64,000 nt of DNA from Meiothermus taiwanensis DSM 14542 (GCA_000482765.1 AXWR01000001.1:122751-186750); one strand, 5' to 3'. Counted from the stretch's first letter, positions 8,829 to 17,987 are shown. The notes: generated from the letters alone by a model not told the origin. Program-made: numbers and translations.

Positions 8829-9491
8829 ATGAAGCCTAAAGCCTGCCTGGTGGTCGGGATGGGGCGGGGCCTTGGGCTCTCGGTGGCCCGGCGCTTTGGC
8901 TGCGAGGGGTACCGGCTGGGCCTGATCGCCCGCAGCGCGGCCAGCCTGGAAAACTACGCAGGGGCCCTGGAACTCGATGGCTGCACGGTTCAAACCTTTC
9001 CCGCCGATGTAGCCCGCACCCCCCAGCTCATTTCGGCCATTCGGGAAGCCGAAAGGCAGTTAGGCCCCATCGAGGTGTTGGTGTACAACGCCTATAGCTC
9101 GCTGGGCAGCCGGGCCTCGGAGCTGAGCCTGGAGGCCCTCGAGCAAACCCTCCAGGTCAACCTTCACGGGGCTTTGCTGGCAGCCCAGCTGGTCATCCCC
9201 GGCATGCTCTCGCGCCGCAAGGGCACCCTGCTCTTTAGCGGGGGCGGCCTGGCCCTGAACCCCCAGCCCGACCAGGCCGCACTCGCGATTGGCAAAGCCG
9301 CCCTGCGGGCTTTGGTGGGCGCCCTGAGCAAGGAGCTCTACCAGGAAGGTATCCATGTCGCTACCGTGACCATCGCCGGCCCAATCCGGCGCAACACCGC
9401 CTTCGACCCCGACCTGATCGCCGAAAAGTTCTGGGAGCTGCACGCGCAGCCTCCGGGCCGGTGGAAAACCGAGGTGATCTATCAGGGTTAG
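8829..9491 (+). CDS. Short-chain dehydrogenase/reductase-fold protein lacking the catalytic Tyr
   Basis: About 220 residues with an SDR Rossmann start (CLVVGMGRGLGLSVARRF, a G-x-G-x-G-L-G nucleotide site) and an NAY-like motif (VYNAYSS). At the place of the usual Tyr-x-x-x-Lys the sequence is AALAIGKAAL: the Lys is kept but the Tyr position is Leu. The Ser upstream is in LFSGGG. It therefore belongs to an atypical SDR group whose reaction is unclear. An ATG at 8820 is an alternative start. It is divergent from der. Confidence 0.8.
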   Translation: MKPKACLVVGMGRGLGLSVARRFGCEGYRLGLIARSAASLENYAGALELDGCTVQTFPADVARTPQLISAIREAERQLGPIEVLVYNAYSSLGSRASELSLEALEQTLQVNLHGALLAAQLVIPGMLSRRKGTLLFSGGGLALNPQPDQAALAIGKAALRALVGALSKELYQEGIHVATVTIAGPIRRNTAFDPDLIAEKFWELHAQPPGRWKTEVIYQG

Positions 9492-9584
9492 CGCACCCAC
9501 AAAGCCTACAGATCTCAACCGCAGCCATCGCCCCAAATGGCGTTATAGGCAAGGGCCCGCGGAGCAACCCAATTGGCACCAGAG

Positions 9585-9992
9585 CTAGCCTTTAGCGCCC
9601 TGGCCTAAAAAAGCTTTGTTTCCCTCTCGAAACCTGGCCCATGCCCCCGCCCGTTCGAAGAAGCAGAGACCCTCCGCGAGGGCGGGCCGGATGGGGCCCA
9701 GCCCTTCGCGGGCCAGGGCCAGGGCCTCGTCCCAGGTGTAGGGAAAGACCTCGAGCCCCCGAACCCCCGGAAGCCGGTAGTCCACCAAGCGCGCCTCAAA
9801 AGGCAAGGGTGTATCCGCTAGCAGAACCAGGATATCCGCATCGCTCATGGCCGTGGCCCCCCGCGGGCCCTGCCGGGCCAGGGAACCAAAGAGCACCACC
9901 GCCAGAACCTCCGGGCGCTCCCCCAGCATCTGGGCTGCCCTGCGAATCTCCTGCAGGCGGGCCTCGCGGTCAAAGCGAAACACCTGGGTCAT
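9585..9992 (-). CDS. Nucleotidyltransferase-domain (MNT) protein, partner of the HEPN protein
   Basis: A 135-residue MNT-fold nucleotidyltransferase. The core reads VLFGSLARQG...SDADILVLL: G36-S37 and the paired acidic residues D51 and D53. The spacing between GS and D-x-D is 13 residues, longer than the x10 of classical MntA. The start overlaps the stop of the HEPN gene as ATGA, so the two are translationally coupled. Such MNT/HEPN pairs are candidate toxin-antitoxin modules in which the MNT partner neutralises the HEPN RNase, but functional proof exists only for some subtypes. Confidence 0.8.
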   Translation of the reverse strand: MTQVFRFDREARLQEIRRAAQMLGERPEVLAVVLFGSLARQGPRGATAMSDADILVLLADTPLPFEARLVDYRLPGVRGLEVFPYTWDEALALAREGLGPIRPALAEGLCFFERAGAWARFREGNKAFLGQGAKG

Positions 9993-10372
9993 ACATGGCT
10001 CCTGGCAAACTCCAGCACCTGCGCTGCCAGCCGCACGGCCTCCTCGGCCTCCCGGGCCACGTAGTGGCGCGCCGCCGGCCCGGCGGGGTGGGCGTCGGGG
10101 TAGCGGGTGGGGATGTAGTACTTGTCCAGAATTTTGCCCGCGTCTATAAGATCCTCCGGGATCTTGAGGTTTGCCGGAAGTGCGGTCAGAAGATCCAGGA
10201 TGGAGTGACCCCAGGCCACCTGCCCATGCGCCAGATGCAGCCCTTTGAGGGCCGCCTCCGCGGCCTGCTGGGCCGCAAAGCAGGCCCAGGCATAATCCCC
10301 CAGCCCCAAGGAAGCCTGGGCATGGCGCAGGTTGTACTCCGACTGTTCCAACCAGTCCTGGGCCCGGTTCAC
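9989..10372 (-). CDS. HEPN-domain protein, first gene of an HEPN/MNT pair
   Basis: A 127-residue all-helical HEPN protein. The conserved segment ILDKYYIPTRYPDAHPAG (about residues 81-98) contains an R-x4-H (R90, H95), the family's RNase-type motif. The N-terminus (DWLEQSEYNLRHA and CFAAQQAAEAALKGL) matches PF05168-type HEPN proteins. Start is GTG 10372 with TACACT at 10379-10384 six nt upstream, a probable leaderless promoter. Toxin or accessory role inferred from the adjacent MNT gene. Confidence 0.8.
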   Translation of the reverse strand: MNRAQDWLEQSEYNLRHAQASLGLGDYAWACFAAQQAAEAALKGLHLAHGQVAWGHSILDLLTALPANLKIPEDLIDAGKILDKYYIPTRYPDAHPAGPAARHYVAREAEEAVRLAAQVLEFARSHV

Positions 10373-10378
10373 TTTTCC

Positions 10379-10384
10379 AGTGTA
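10379..10384 (-). promoter_or_regulatory. -10 box for the HEPN/MNT pair
   Basis: TACACT on the minus strand ends 6 nt before the GTG start at 10372; no ribosome-binding site lies between them. Probable leaderless promoter. Confidence 0.55.
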
Positions 10385-10420
10385 TCAGCCTGCACGCCCG
10401 GCCAGGAGGTTGCCAGGGCC

Positions 10421-10426
10421 TATACT
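10421..10426 (+). promoter_or_regulatory. -10 box for the ion channel gene
   Basis: TATACT ends 7 nt before the GTG at 10434. It supports GTG 10434 as a leaderless start and argues against the longer open frame reaching back to 10332. Confidence 0.5.
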
Positions 10427-10433
10427 TTGGCCT

Positions 10434-11303
10434 GTGAGCACCTCTGCACCAAACCCCCTCGGCCGCCTGGTGGCCTCAGCCCCTTTCAACCGCTTTGTTA
10501 CCGGCGTTATCGTGTTTGCCGCCGTACTGGTGGGCCTCGAGACCTACCCACCCCTGATGGCGCGCTACGGCCCCGCCCTCCACCTGCTCAACGACCTGGT
10601 GCTGGCTATTTTTGCCCTCGAGGTGCTGCTGCGCATGGGGGCGCTCTGGCCCCGTCCGCTGCGCTACTTCCTCGACGGCTGGAATGTCTTCGATTTTTTG
10701 ATTGTGGTGGGGAGCCTGCTGCCGGGGCTGGGGGCCTACGCGGTGGCAGCCCGCCTGCTGCGGCTTTTGCGGGTGTTGCGCCTCATCCGCACCCTCCCCG
10801 ACCTGCAAATTATTTTGGGTGCGCTACTGCGCAGCATTCCTTCCATCGGCTACGTCTTGCTGCTGATGCTGCTTTTGCTCTACGTCTACGCGGTGGCCGG
10901 GGTGTTTTTGTTCGGTGCCAACGACCCCTTCCACTTCGGCAACCTGCACACCGCCCTGCTCACCCTCTTCAGCATCCTAACTTTAGAAGGCTGGGTGGAT
11001 GTGCTGCGCATCCAGTACTTTGGCTGCGCGCGCTTCGAGCTGCCCAACCCGGCCCTGTGTACCCAGCCCCAGGCCCAGCCGCTGGTTGCGGTGGTGTACA
11101 TGGTCTCGTTTGTCCTGCTGGGCACGCTGGTGTTTTTGAACCTGCTGGTGGGCATCATCGTTAATAGCATGGACGAGATGCGCAAGAGCCTGCAGGAGCG
11201 CAAAGCGCCATCCTCCGACCTCGAGGCCCGGCTGGAAGAGGTACAGGCCAAACTCGATGAGGCTCAGGAATTGCTCAAGTTGCTGGGGAGAGCGAAGGAC
11301 TGA
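10434..11303 (+). CDS. Voltage-gated cation channel of the prokaryotic Nav/Cav family, CavMr-like
   Basis: A 289-residue one-domain ion channel. S1-S3 occupy about residues 20-100; S4 carries five Arg at every third position (R107, R110, R113, R116, R119). The pore helix ends in the selectivity filter T183-L-E-G-W187-V-D, where bacterial Na+ channels have TLESW. The filter is followed by an unusually long stretch with two Cys (C198 and C209) before S6 (about 216-244). The C-terminus (about 258-285) is a heptad-like helix, expected to tetramerise the channel. A Gly in this filter position is the feature reported for the Ca2+-selective channel of Meiothermus ruber, so Ca2+ is the more likely ion. 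Confidence 0.9.
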   Translation: MSTSAPNPLGRLVASAPFNRFVTGVIVFAAVLVGLETYPPLMARYGPALHLLNDLVLAIFALEVLLRMGALWPRPLRYFLDGWNVFDFLIVVGSLLPGLGAYAVAARLLRLLRVLRLIRTLPDLQIILGALLRSIPSIGYVLLLMLLLLYVYAVAGVFLFGANDPFHFGNLHTALLTLFSILTLEGWVDVLRIQYFGCARFELPNPALCTQPQAQPLVAVVYMVSFVLLGTLVFLNLLVGIIVNSMDEMRKSLQERKAPSSDLEARLEEVQAKLDEAQELLKLLGRAKD

Positions 11304-11778
11304 CCAGATCGGTTTCGTAGCTGTCCGGAACCGGATGGCCCAGCCCCCGCCCCAGTGCCAACATCTGCCCCTTATGGTGAAACTCGTGCGTGATGGGGTG
11401 CATTAGCAACCAGCGCTGGCTCACATTGATCTTCCAACCCATGCTCGGATGCGTCCAGACATAGACCTCGTCCAGCCGGTCAAAGGAACTTAAGGCTTCC
11501 TCCACCAACCTGTCTACCCCTTCAAACACCGCCCTCACCGCAGCAACATTCGGAAAGTCTGCCCCCTTAAGGTCGGCCTTGGGGTGGCCCATACCAACTA
11601 CCCCCACCCACCATAAGTAGCAGTCGGCTACATGGACGTGCAGGTTGCGGATGCTACCGTAGCCGAAGTCGGAGCGCTCCTGGGTATAGATTTCCGGGGG
11701 CAGCGATTCACAATAGCGAAAGAGGATTTCGCGGGAACGCTGCACCCAGCCGTAGAAAACCCGTAGATCATCGTTCAT
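11275..11778 (-). CDS. DinB/YfiT-like putative metalloenzyme
   Basis: A 167-residue four-helix DinB-fold protein. Candidate metal-binding His residues occur in NLHVHVADCYLWW and, near the C-terminus, in HPITHEFHHKGQM, the usual His-x3-His triad element. Relatives act as thiol-dependent S-transferases (bacillithiol in organisms that make it); bshA is in this window, but no link is shown. ATG 11778 was chosen because TATGCT (11787-11792) lies 8 nt upstream. Its 3' end overlaps the convergent channel gene by 29 nt. Confidence 0.75.
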   Translation of the reverse strand: MNDDLRVFYGWVQRSREILFRYCESLPPEIYTQERSDFGYGSIRNLHVHVADCYLWWVGVVGMGHPKADLKGADFPNVAAVRAVFEGVDRLVEEALSSFDRLDEVYVWTHPSMGWKINVSQRWLLMHPITHEFHHKGQMLALGRGLGHPVPDSYETDLVSPSLSPAT

Positions 11779-11786
11779 GATGAAGA

Positions 11787-11792
11787 AGCATA
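11787..11792 (-). promoter_or_regulatory. -10 box for the DinB-like gene
   Basis: TATGCT on the minus strand, 8 nt before the ATG at 11778. It is back to back with the promoter of the plus-strand acyltransferase gene. Confidence 0.45.
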
Positions 11793-11805
11793 CCACTGCC
11801 CGGTG

Positions 11806-11815
11806 TGGTATACCA
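11806..11815. promoter_or_regulatory. Palindrome over the acyltransferase -10 box between divergent genes
   Basis: TGGTATACCA is a perfect 10-bp palindrome. TATACC within it (11809-11814) sits 8 nt before the ATG at 11823 and is the candidate -10. The palindrome may be an operator, or just a symmetric promoter element. Confidence 0.4.
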
Positions 11816-11822
11816 TGTAACA

Positions 11823-12437
11823 ATGGTACATCCCTATGCGATTCAGCCCCGGACGCCCTGGCAGCGCTTTGGGGTATGGGCTTTGCAGCGGCTGGGCTGG
11901 ACGCCCGTAATGGCCCCACCCCCCGGCCAGAAGTTCGTGCTGGTGGGCTACCCCCACACCTCCAACTGGGACTTTCTGTATGCCTTGCTGTGGGGGATGG
12001 CCTCGGGCACCCGCTTTAGATGGGTGGGCAAGAAAGAGCTGTTTCCGCCGGTGCTGGGCGTGGTGATGCGGTGGCTGGGGGGCATCCCGGTGGATCGGGC
12101 CAAGGCAGGCGGCGATTTTGTGGGCCAGGTGGCGCGCATCTTCGAGCAGCACGACAACCTGTGGGTGGTGGTGGCCGCCGAGGGCACCCGCAGCCGCGCC
12201 CCCTACTGGAAAAGCGGGTTCTACTACATGGCCCTCAAAGCCCGCGTGCCCATTGCCCTGGCCTATATTGATTACCGCAAGAAGGAGGTGGGGGTGGGCG
12301 GCTACCTTACCCCCACGGGCGACCTCGAGGCCGACTTCGAGCAGATCCGGGCCTTCTACCAGGACAAGGTGGGCAAAGACCCCCGCAAGCAAAGCCCCAT
12401 CCGCCTCAAACCCAAAGACGGGCCGCCTCCAGCCTAG
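11823..12437 (+). CDS. PlsC-like 1-acyl-glycerol-3-phosphate acyltransferase-family protein
   Basis: A 204-residue acyltransferase. The catalytic H-x4-D motif is visible as PHTSNWD (about residues 41-47), and a later block AAEGTRSRAPYWKSGFYYMA matches the phosphate-binding EGTRS motif. Lack of an N-terminal helix and the 'HTSNWDF' spelling place it with small PlsC-like proteins rather than the main housekeeping PlsC. It likely acylates a lysophospholipid or a related glycerolipid at the inner membrane. The start at 11823 is supported by the -10 box 8 nt upstream. Confidence 0.85.
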   Translation: MVHPYAIQPRTPWQRFGVWALQRLGWTPVMAPPPGQKFVLVGYPHTSNWDFLYALLWGMASGTRFRWVGKKELFPPVLGVVMRWLGGIPVDRAKAGGDFVGQVARIFEQHDNLWVVVAAEGTRSRAPYWKSGFYYMALKARVPIALAYIDYRKKEVGVGGYLTPTGDLEADFEQIRAFYQDKVGKDPRKQSPIRLKPKDGPPPA

Positions 12438-12502
12438 CCAAAGCAAGCCCGCGCCTATCCGCCCAACCGGTTCCGCGCTATTCTGGTAAATAGTGACCGT
12501 GT

Positions 12503-13579
12503 ATGCTGGAGAAACTTGAGTCCTTAGAAGCCGAGTACCAGGCGCTCGAGCGCCAGCTGGCCGACCCGGCGGTGCTCACCAATCAGAGCGAGTATCAGCG
12601 CATCAGCAAGCGCTACGCCGAGATGGGCCACCTGGTCGAAACCATCCGCAGCTACAAAGAGGCCCTGACCCACCTGGCGGAGGCCCGCGAACTGCAGTCC
12701 GACCCCGAGCTGGGCGAGATGGCCCGGGCCGACATCGCGGCCCTCGAGCCCCGCATCCGCGAGCTGGAAGCCGAGCTCGAGCTATTGCTGCTGCCCAAAG
12801 ACCCCCTCGATGAGAAAAACGCCATCGTGGAGATTCGGGCCGGCACCGGGGGCGAGGAGGCCGCGCTGTTCGCCGCCGAGCTGCGCGACATGATCATGGA
12901 GTACGCCAAGCAGGGCGGCTACCGGGTCGAAGTCCTGGACACCTCGCTCACCGACCTGGGGGGGGTTTCTAAGGTGGTCTTCGAGGTGAGCGGGCCGGGG
13001 GCCTATGGCTACCTGAAGTACGAGGCTGGGGTGCACCGGGTGCAGCGGGTGCCCGCCACCGAGACCCAGGGCCGCATCCACACCTCCACCGCCACCGTGG
13101 CGGTGATGCCCGAGGCCGAGGAAGTGGACGTGCAGCTCGACCCGGCCGACCTCGAGATCACCGTCTCGCGGGCCTCGGGGCCGGGGGGCCAGGGGGTCAA
13201 CACCACCGACTCCGCGGTGCAGGTGCTGCACAAGCCCACCGGCCTGATCGTCTCCTGCATGGAGTCGCGCAGCCAGATCAAAAACAAAGAAAAAGCCCTC
13301 GCCATTCTGCGTTCGCGCCTCTTAGAGATCAAACGGGCCGAGGAAGCCGCCCGCCGCCGGGAAGACCGCCTGGCCCAGATTGGGGCCGGTGAGCGCTCGG
13401 AGAAGATCCGCACCTACAACTTCCCCCAGTCGCGCGTGACCGACCATCGCATCGGTTTCACCACCCACGACCTCGAAGGGGTGCTGGCGGGCGACCTCTC
13501 CAAACTGCACGAGGCCCTGCGCAAAGCCGACCAGGAACGGCAGCTCGAGGCTTTGTCCACCGCATCCAAGACCGCCTAG
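12503..13579 (+). CDS. prfA: Peptide chain release factor 1
   Basis: A 358-residue class I release factor. The catalytic GGQ is at residues 228-230 (SGPGGQGVN) and the stop-codon-reading PAT tripeptide at 184-186 marks it as RF1 (UAA/UAG) and not RF2. The first about 100 residues form the coiled-coil domain 1. Full length. TATTCT and TAAATAGT occur just upstream but no clear Shine-Dalgarno sequence. A Nudix gene follows after 15 nt. Confidence 0.97.
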   Translation: MLEKLESLEAEYQALERQLADPAVLTNQSEYQRISKRYAEMGHLVETIRSYKEALTHLAEARELQSDPELGEMARADIAALEPRIRELEAELELLLLPKDPLDEKNAIVEIRAGTGGEEAALFAAELRDMIMEYAKQGGYRVEVLDTSLTDLGGVSKVVFEVSGPGAYGYLKYEAGVHRVQRVPATETQGRIHTSTATVAVMPEAEEVDVQLDPADLEITVSRASGPGGQGVNTTDSAVQVLHKPTGLIVSCMESRSQIKNKEKALAILRSRLLEIKRAEEAARRREDRLAQIGAGERSEKIRTYNFPQSRVTDHRIGFTTHDLEGVLAGDLSKLHEALRKADQERQLEALSTASKTA

Positions 13580-13594
13580 GCGCAGGTGGTCGGT

Positions 13595-14071
13595 ATGCAC
13601 GGGTTACGGCGTGACCTATTGGTGGCAGCCGCCATCCTGATGGACAAACAGGGACGGGTTTTGCTGGTCGCCAACGACTGGAGCCGCCGCGGGCGGGTGC
13701 GCTATACCCTGCCGGGGGGGATGGTCGAGGCTGGGGAGACCGTGCTGGATGCCATTGTGCGCGAGGTACAGGAAGAAACCGGCCTGCGCATCAAGGCCAT
13801 CCAGCACCTGGCCTACGTGGTGCAGGTAGAGGATGCCCGCAAAAGCGAACGTACCATCGCCATGGCCTTCCGCGCCGATTACCAGGGCCTGCTCAACCCC
13901 AAAGACCCCGATGGGCACATCGTGGAGGCCCGCTTCTTTACAGCTGAGGAGGTTGCGGTCAAGCTCGACGAACACCGGCCCCTGCTGGAGCCCCTCATGG
14001 ACTATATCCGGGGGGAGCGGGGCCGGTTTTATGCCTACTCGAGCTGGGGCGGCGAGGGCACCCGGGTATAA
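13595..14071 (+). CDS. Nudix hydrolase
   Basis: A 158-residue Nudix protein. The Nudix box is intact: GGMVEAGET...AIVREVQEETGL (G-x5-E-x7-R-E-x2-E-E-x-G, about residues 41-64). These enzymes hydrolyse a nucleoside diphosphate linked to another moiety; substrate cannot be told from the sequence. ATG 13595 is used; an in-frame GTG at 13586 is possible. Likely co-transcribed with prfA. Its stop is 3 nt from the convergent pheT stop. Confidence 0.9.
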   Translation: MHGLRRDLLVAAAILMDKQGRVLLVANDWSRRGRVRYTLPGGMVEAGETVLDAIVREVQEETGLRIKAIQHLAYVVQVEDARKSERTIAMAFRADYQGLLNPKDPDGHIVEARFFTAEEVAVKLDEHRPLLEPLMDYIRGERGRFYAYSSWGGEGTRV

Positions 14072-14074
14072 GCC

Positions 14075-16429
14075 TCAGCGGCGAATGGCAAAACCTTTTT
14101 GCTCGAGCGCGGCGATGATGTTTTGCATAAACCCATCGGTCTCCTGGTCAGTCAGGGTGCGCTCGGGGTGGCGGAAGCTGAGGTGGAAGGCCAGGCTCTT
14201 CTGCCCCTCCTCGAGCGGCTTGCCCCGGTAGACATCGAAGAGCTCGAGCTTTTCCAGGTGCTCCCCAGCGCCCGCACGAATCAGCCGCTCGACCTCGGCA
14301 TAGGGGGTGGCGTCCGGTACCACCACGGCCAGGTCGCGCATAGAAGCCGGGTACCTGGCAATATCCACGAAACCGCCAGAACCCCTGCTGAGGGGGAGGG
14401 CCAACTCGAACAAGAACACCGGCGGCAGTTCCAGCGCCTCGGCAATGGCCGGGTGCAGCGTGCCGATCTGCCCCACCTTCTGCTCGTTCCAGTAGACCGC
14501 CCCGCTGATGCCGGGGTGCAGGTAGGGCACAGCCTCTTTTTCGACCCGCACGCGGCTCCCCAGGTTACGGGCAGCCGCCTCGAGGAGCCCCTTGAGGGCA
14601 AAAAAGCCGCCTCCCAGGCCCTTCTGCCACAGCCCCGGAACCGGGTCGCCACACAGCAAAGCCGCCAGGTGCAGGGATTCGACCTGCCTGAAGACCTTAC
14701 CCACCTCGAAGAGCAGAAAAGGCTCCTCTTCTCCCTGGGCCAGGGCGGTTTGCAGGTTCCTGAGCAGGCCGGGGTAGAGGGCGGTGCGCAGGGCGGTGCG
14801 GTCGGGGGTCTGGGGGTTCTGCATGAACACCGTGGGGGCCGGCGCCCGCATCAGGGTGCATTCCTCGGGGGAAGACCAGGAGTAGTTCAGCACCTCCTGG
14901 AAGCCCAGCCCGGCCATCACCTGCTTAAGCCGCTCGTTGGCCTCGTAGGGCGCCTCCACGCCCAGGTTGTCGGGGTGGGGGAAGAAGCTGGGCAGGGTGG
15001 TGGGGATCTGCTCGTAGCCCACCACGCGGGCCACCTCTTCCACCAGGTCTTCCTCGATGTTCAGGTCTACCCGGTGGCTGGGCGGGGTCACGGCCCAGAC
15101 GCCGGCCTGATCGGTGGGCTCCACGGTGCAACCCAGGCGGCGGAGCACCTCGGCCTGGGTGGCCTCGGGGTACTCGAGCCCGACCAGCCTCGAGGCATAG
15201 GCGGGCCGGAAGGCAATGGGCGGGTGGGGCTGGGTGTGGTTGAGGTCGAGGCGATCCTGGGCCACCTGCACATTGGGCCCACCCCAGGCCTGCAGCAGCT
15301 CCATAAAGCGATCGGCGGCCAGAAGCTGCCCGTCTTTGTCCACCCCGCGCTCAAAGCGGTAGGAGGCCTCGGTCTTGAGGCCCAGCCGCCGGGCAGTGCG
15401 GCGCACCCGCACCGGGTCGAAGTGGGCCACCTCGAGGGCCACTGCGCTGGTGGTTTCGCGGATTTCGTCCTCGAGGCCCCCCATCACCCCGGCCAGCCCG
15501 GCGGGACGGGTCTGTGGGCCGTCCTTGACCGCAATTAGCAGGTCGCGCTCGTCCAGGGTGCGCTCCTGCCCGTCCAGGGTGACCAGCTTTTCGCCGTTGC
15601 GGGCCCGGCGCACCACCAGGCCCTCCCGAATGAAGGCGGCGTCGTAGGCGTGCATGGGGTTGCCCAGCTCGAGCATGGCGTAGTTGGTAGCGTCTACCAC
15701 GTTGGAGATGGGCCGCATTCCCGCCGCATACAGGCGGCGCTGCACCCAGAGCGGGCTGGGCCCCACCCGCACCCCCCGCGCATAGGACAGGGTAAAGCGG
15801 TCGCAGCCCTCGGGGTCTTCGATCCAGACGCCAAACGGCAGCGGTAGGGGCGTGGTCTGGGGCTTGGGGCTGGGCCGCACCAGGCTCAGGCCCAGGGCGG
15901 CCAGATCGCGGGCCACCCCGTAGACCGAGAGCCAGTCGGGGCGGTTGGGGGTGATCTCGACCTCGATCACCTCGTCGGGCCCCCAGGCCTCGGCCAGGGG
16001 CGTGCCGGGCGGCAGGGCCTCGGGCGCAAACTCGAGCAAGCCCCCGGCATAATCGCCCACCCCCAGCTCCTTGGGCGAGAGGGCCATGCCGTAGGACTCG
16101 AGACCGGCAATGGTGCGCACCCGCAGCTCGCTGCCATCGGGCAGCACCGTACCCGGCAGGGCCAGGGCCACCCCCACGCCCGCTTTAGCGTTGGGCGCAG
16201 CGGAGATCACCTGCACCTCCTGCCCAATGTCCACCACAAGCCGGCGCACCTCCTTGCCTTCCAGGTTCTCAACCTGCAACACCCGGCCAAACACCACCCG
16301 GCTGGGCGGTGGGGCCAGTTTGGTGATGGACTCGGTCTCGAGGCCCAGTCCAGCCAGAAGCTCCTCCAGGCGCTCGCTGCTGGGGGCATCGGGTAGAAAT
16401 TCTTTGAGCCAGCTATAGACAATTTTCAT
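14075..16429 (-). CDS. pheT: Phenylalanyl-tRNA synthetase beta subunit
   Basis: A 784-residue PheT. The N-terminal tRNA-binding (EMAP-like) domain spans about residues 40-150, followed by B3/4 (editing) and B5 domains (about 400-470), a catalytic-like module, and a C-terminal ferredoxin-fold anticodon-binding domain ending FRHPERTLTDQETDGFMQNIIAALEQKG. Length is normal for the (alpha-beta)2 enzyme. ATG 16429 was preferred over TTG 16435. It starts 12 nt after pheS and is translated from the same message, under the leader described at 17552-17669. Confidence 0.97.
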   Translation of the reverse strand: MKIVYSWLKEFLPDAPSSERLEELLAGLGLETESITKLAPPPSRVVFGRVLQVENLEGKEVRRLVVDIGQEVQVISAAPNAKAGVGVALALPGTVLPDGSELRVRTIAGLESYGMALSPKELGVGDYAGGLLEFAPEALPPGTPLAEAWGPDEVIEVEITPNRPDWLSVYGVARDLAALGLSLVRPSPKPQTTPLPLPFGVWIEDPEGCDRFTLSYARGVRVGPSPLWVQRRLYAAGMRPISNVVDATNYAMLELGNPMHAYDAAFIREGLVVRRARNGEKLVTLDGQERTLDERDLLIAVKDGPQTRPAGLAGVMGGLEDEIRETTSAVALEVAHFDPVRVRRTARRLGLKTEASYRFERGVDKDGQLLAADRFMELLQAWGGPNVQVAQDRLDLNHTQPHPPIAFRPAYASRLVGLEYPEATQAEVLRRLGCTVEPTDQAGVWAVTPPSHRVDLNIEEDLVEEVARVVGYEQIPTTLPSFFPHPDNLGVEAPYEANERLKQVMAGLGFQEVLNYSWSSPEECTLMRAPAPTVFMQNPQTPDRTALRTALYPGLLRNLQTALAQGEEEPFLLFEVGKVFRQVESLHLAALLCGDPVPGLWQKGLGGGFFALKGLLEAAARNLGSRVRVEKEAVPYLHPGISGAVYWNEQKVGQIGTLHPAIAEALELPPVFLFELALPLSRGSGGFVDIARYPASMRDLAVVVPDATPYAEVERLIRAGAGEHLEKLELFDVYRGKPLEEGQKSLAFHLSFRHPERTLTDQETDGFMQNIIAALEQKGFAIRR

Positions 16430-16441
16430 CTGCAAACCCCA

Positions 16442-17628
<1,187 letters not shown>

Positions 17629-17639
17629 ACTTGCGGGTT

Positions 17640-17669
17640 AGCCTACCACCCCAGCAAAACCCCGGTCAA
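17640..17669 (-). promoter_or_regulatory. pheST promoter
   Basis: Minus strand: -35 TTGACC (17669-17664), 18-nt spacer, -10 TAGGCT (17645-17640). It points at the leader peptide and pheS. Confidence 0.6.
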
Positions 17670-17687
17670 TCGCGGTCATCACCCAAG

Positions 17688-17728
17688 CGCCGCACGGGGA
17701 TGGCCTCTCGAGGGCCAGCGGCGTTTTT
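17688..17728 (+). terminator. Orphan plus-strand terminator-like hairpin
   Basis: CGCCGC (17688-17693) pairs with GCGGCG (17718-17723), with an inner TGGCC (17701-17705)/GGCCA (17713-17717) stem and a 7-nt bulge, then TTTTT. It reads as an intrinsic terminator on the plus strand, yet no plus-strand gene precedes it. It may end antisense transcription across this region. Confidence 0.3.
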
Positions 17729-17766
17729 CTGTTTGAGCTGGCTAAACCACCTCCCACTGCAGGTTG

Positions 17767-17940
17767 CTAGCCAAGGACAAACAACAACAGGCCCAGCACG
17801 GCCGTCCCCACCGCGCTGGCCATCAGGATGGGGAAGGCTTTGTTGAGGTTGGGGTTGCGCGGGGCCAGCACCCGCCAGAGTGCTACCTCCACCGCGCTGA
17901 CCAGCAGCAGCAGCAGACCAACTAGTTTGATAGCTTCCAC
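17767..17940 (-). CDS. Small two-helix membrane protein
   Basis: A 57-residue ORF with GTG start. Residues 4-22 (IKLVGLLLLLVSAVEVALW) and 37-57 (PILMASAVGTAVLGLLLFVLG) are hydrophobic helices joined by a short polar turn APRNPNLNKAF. TACAAT (17947-17952) lies 6 nt before the start, a typical leaderless promoter here. Third positions are GC-rich as in real genes of this genome. Family unknown; the topology suggests an inner-membrane hairpin. It sits alone between pheST and the aromatic island. Confidence 0.6.
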   Translation of the reverse strand: MEAIKLVGLLLLLVSAVEVALWRVLAPRNPNLNKAFPILMASAVGTAVLGLLLFVLG

Positions 17941-17946
17941 AGGCCC

Positions 17947-17952
17947 ATTGTA
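17947..17952 (-). promoter_or_regulatory. -10 box for the 57-residue membrane protein
   Basis: TACAAT on the minus strand, 6 nt before the GTG at 17940; no ribosome-binding site. Probable leaderless promoter. Confidence 0.5.
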
Positions 17953-17987
17953 GCAGCAGACCCTCCGAAAAGTACCGTTGGCTCGGC

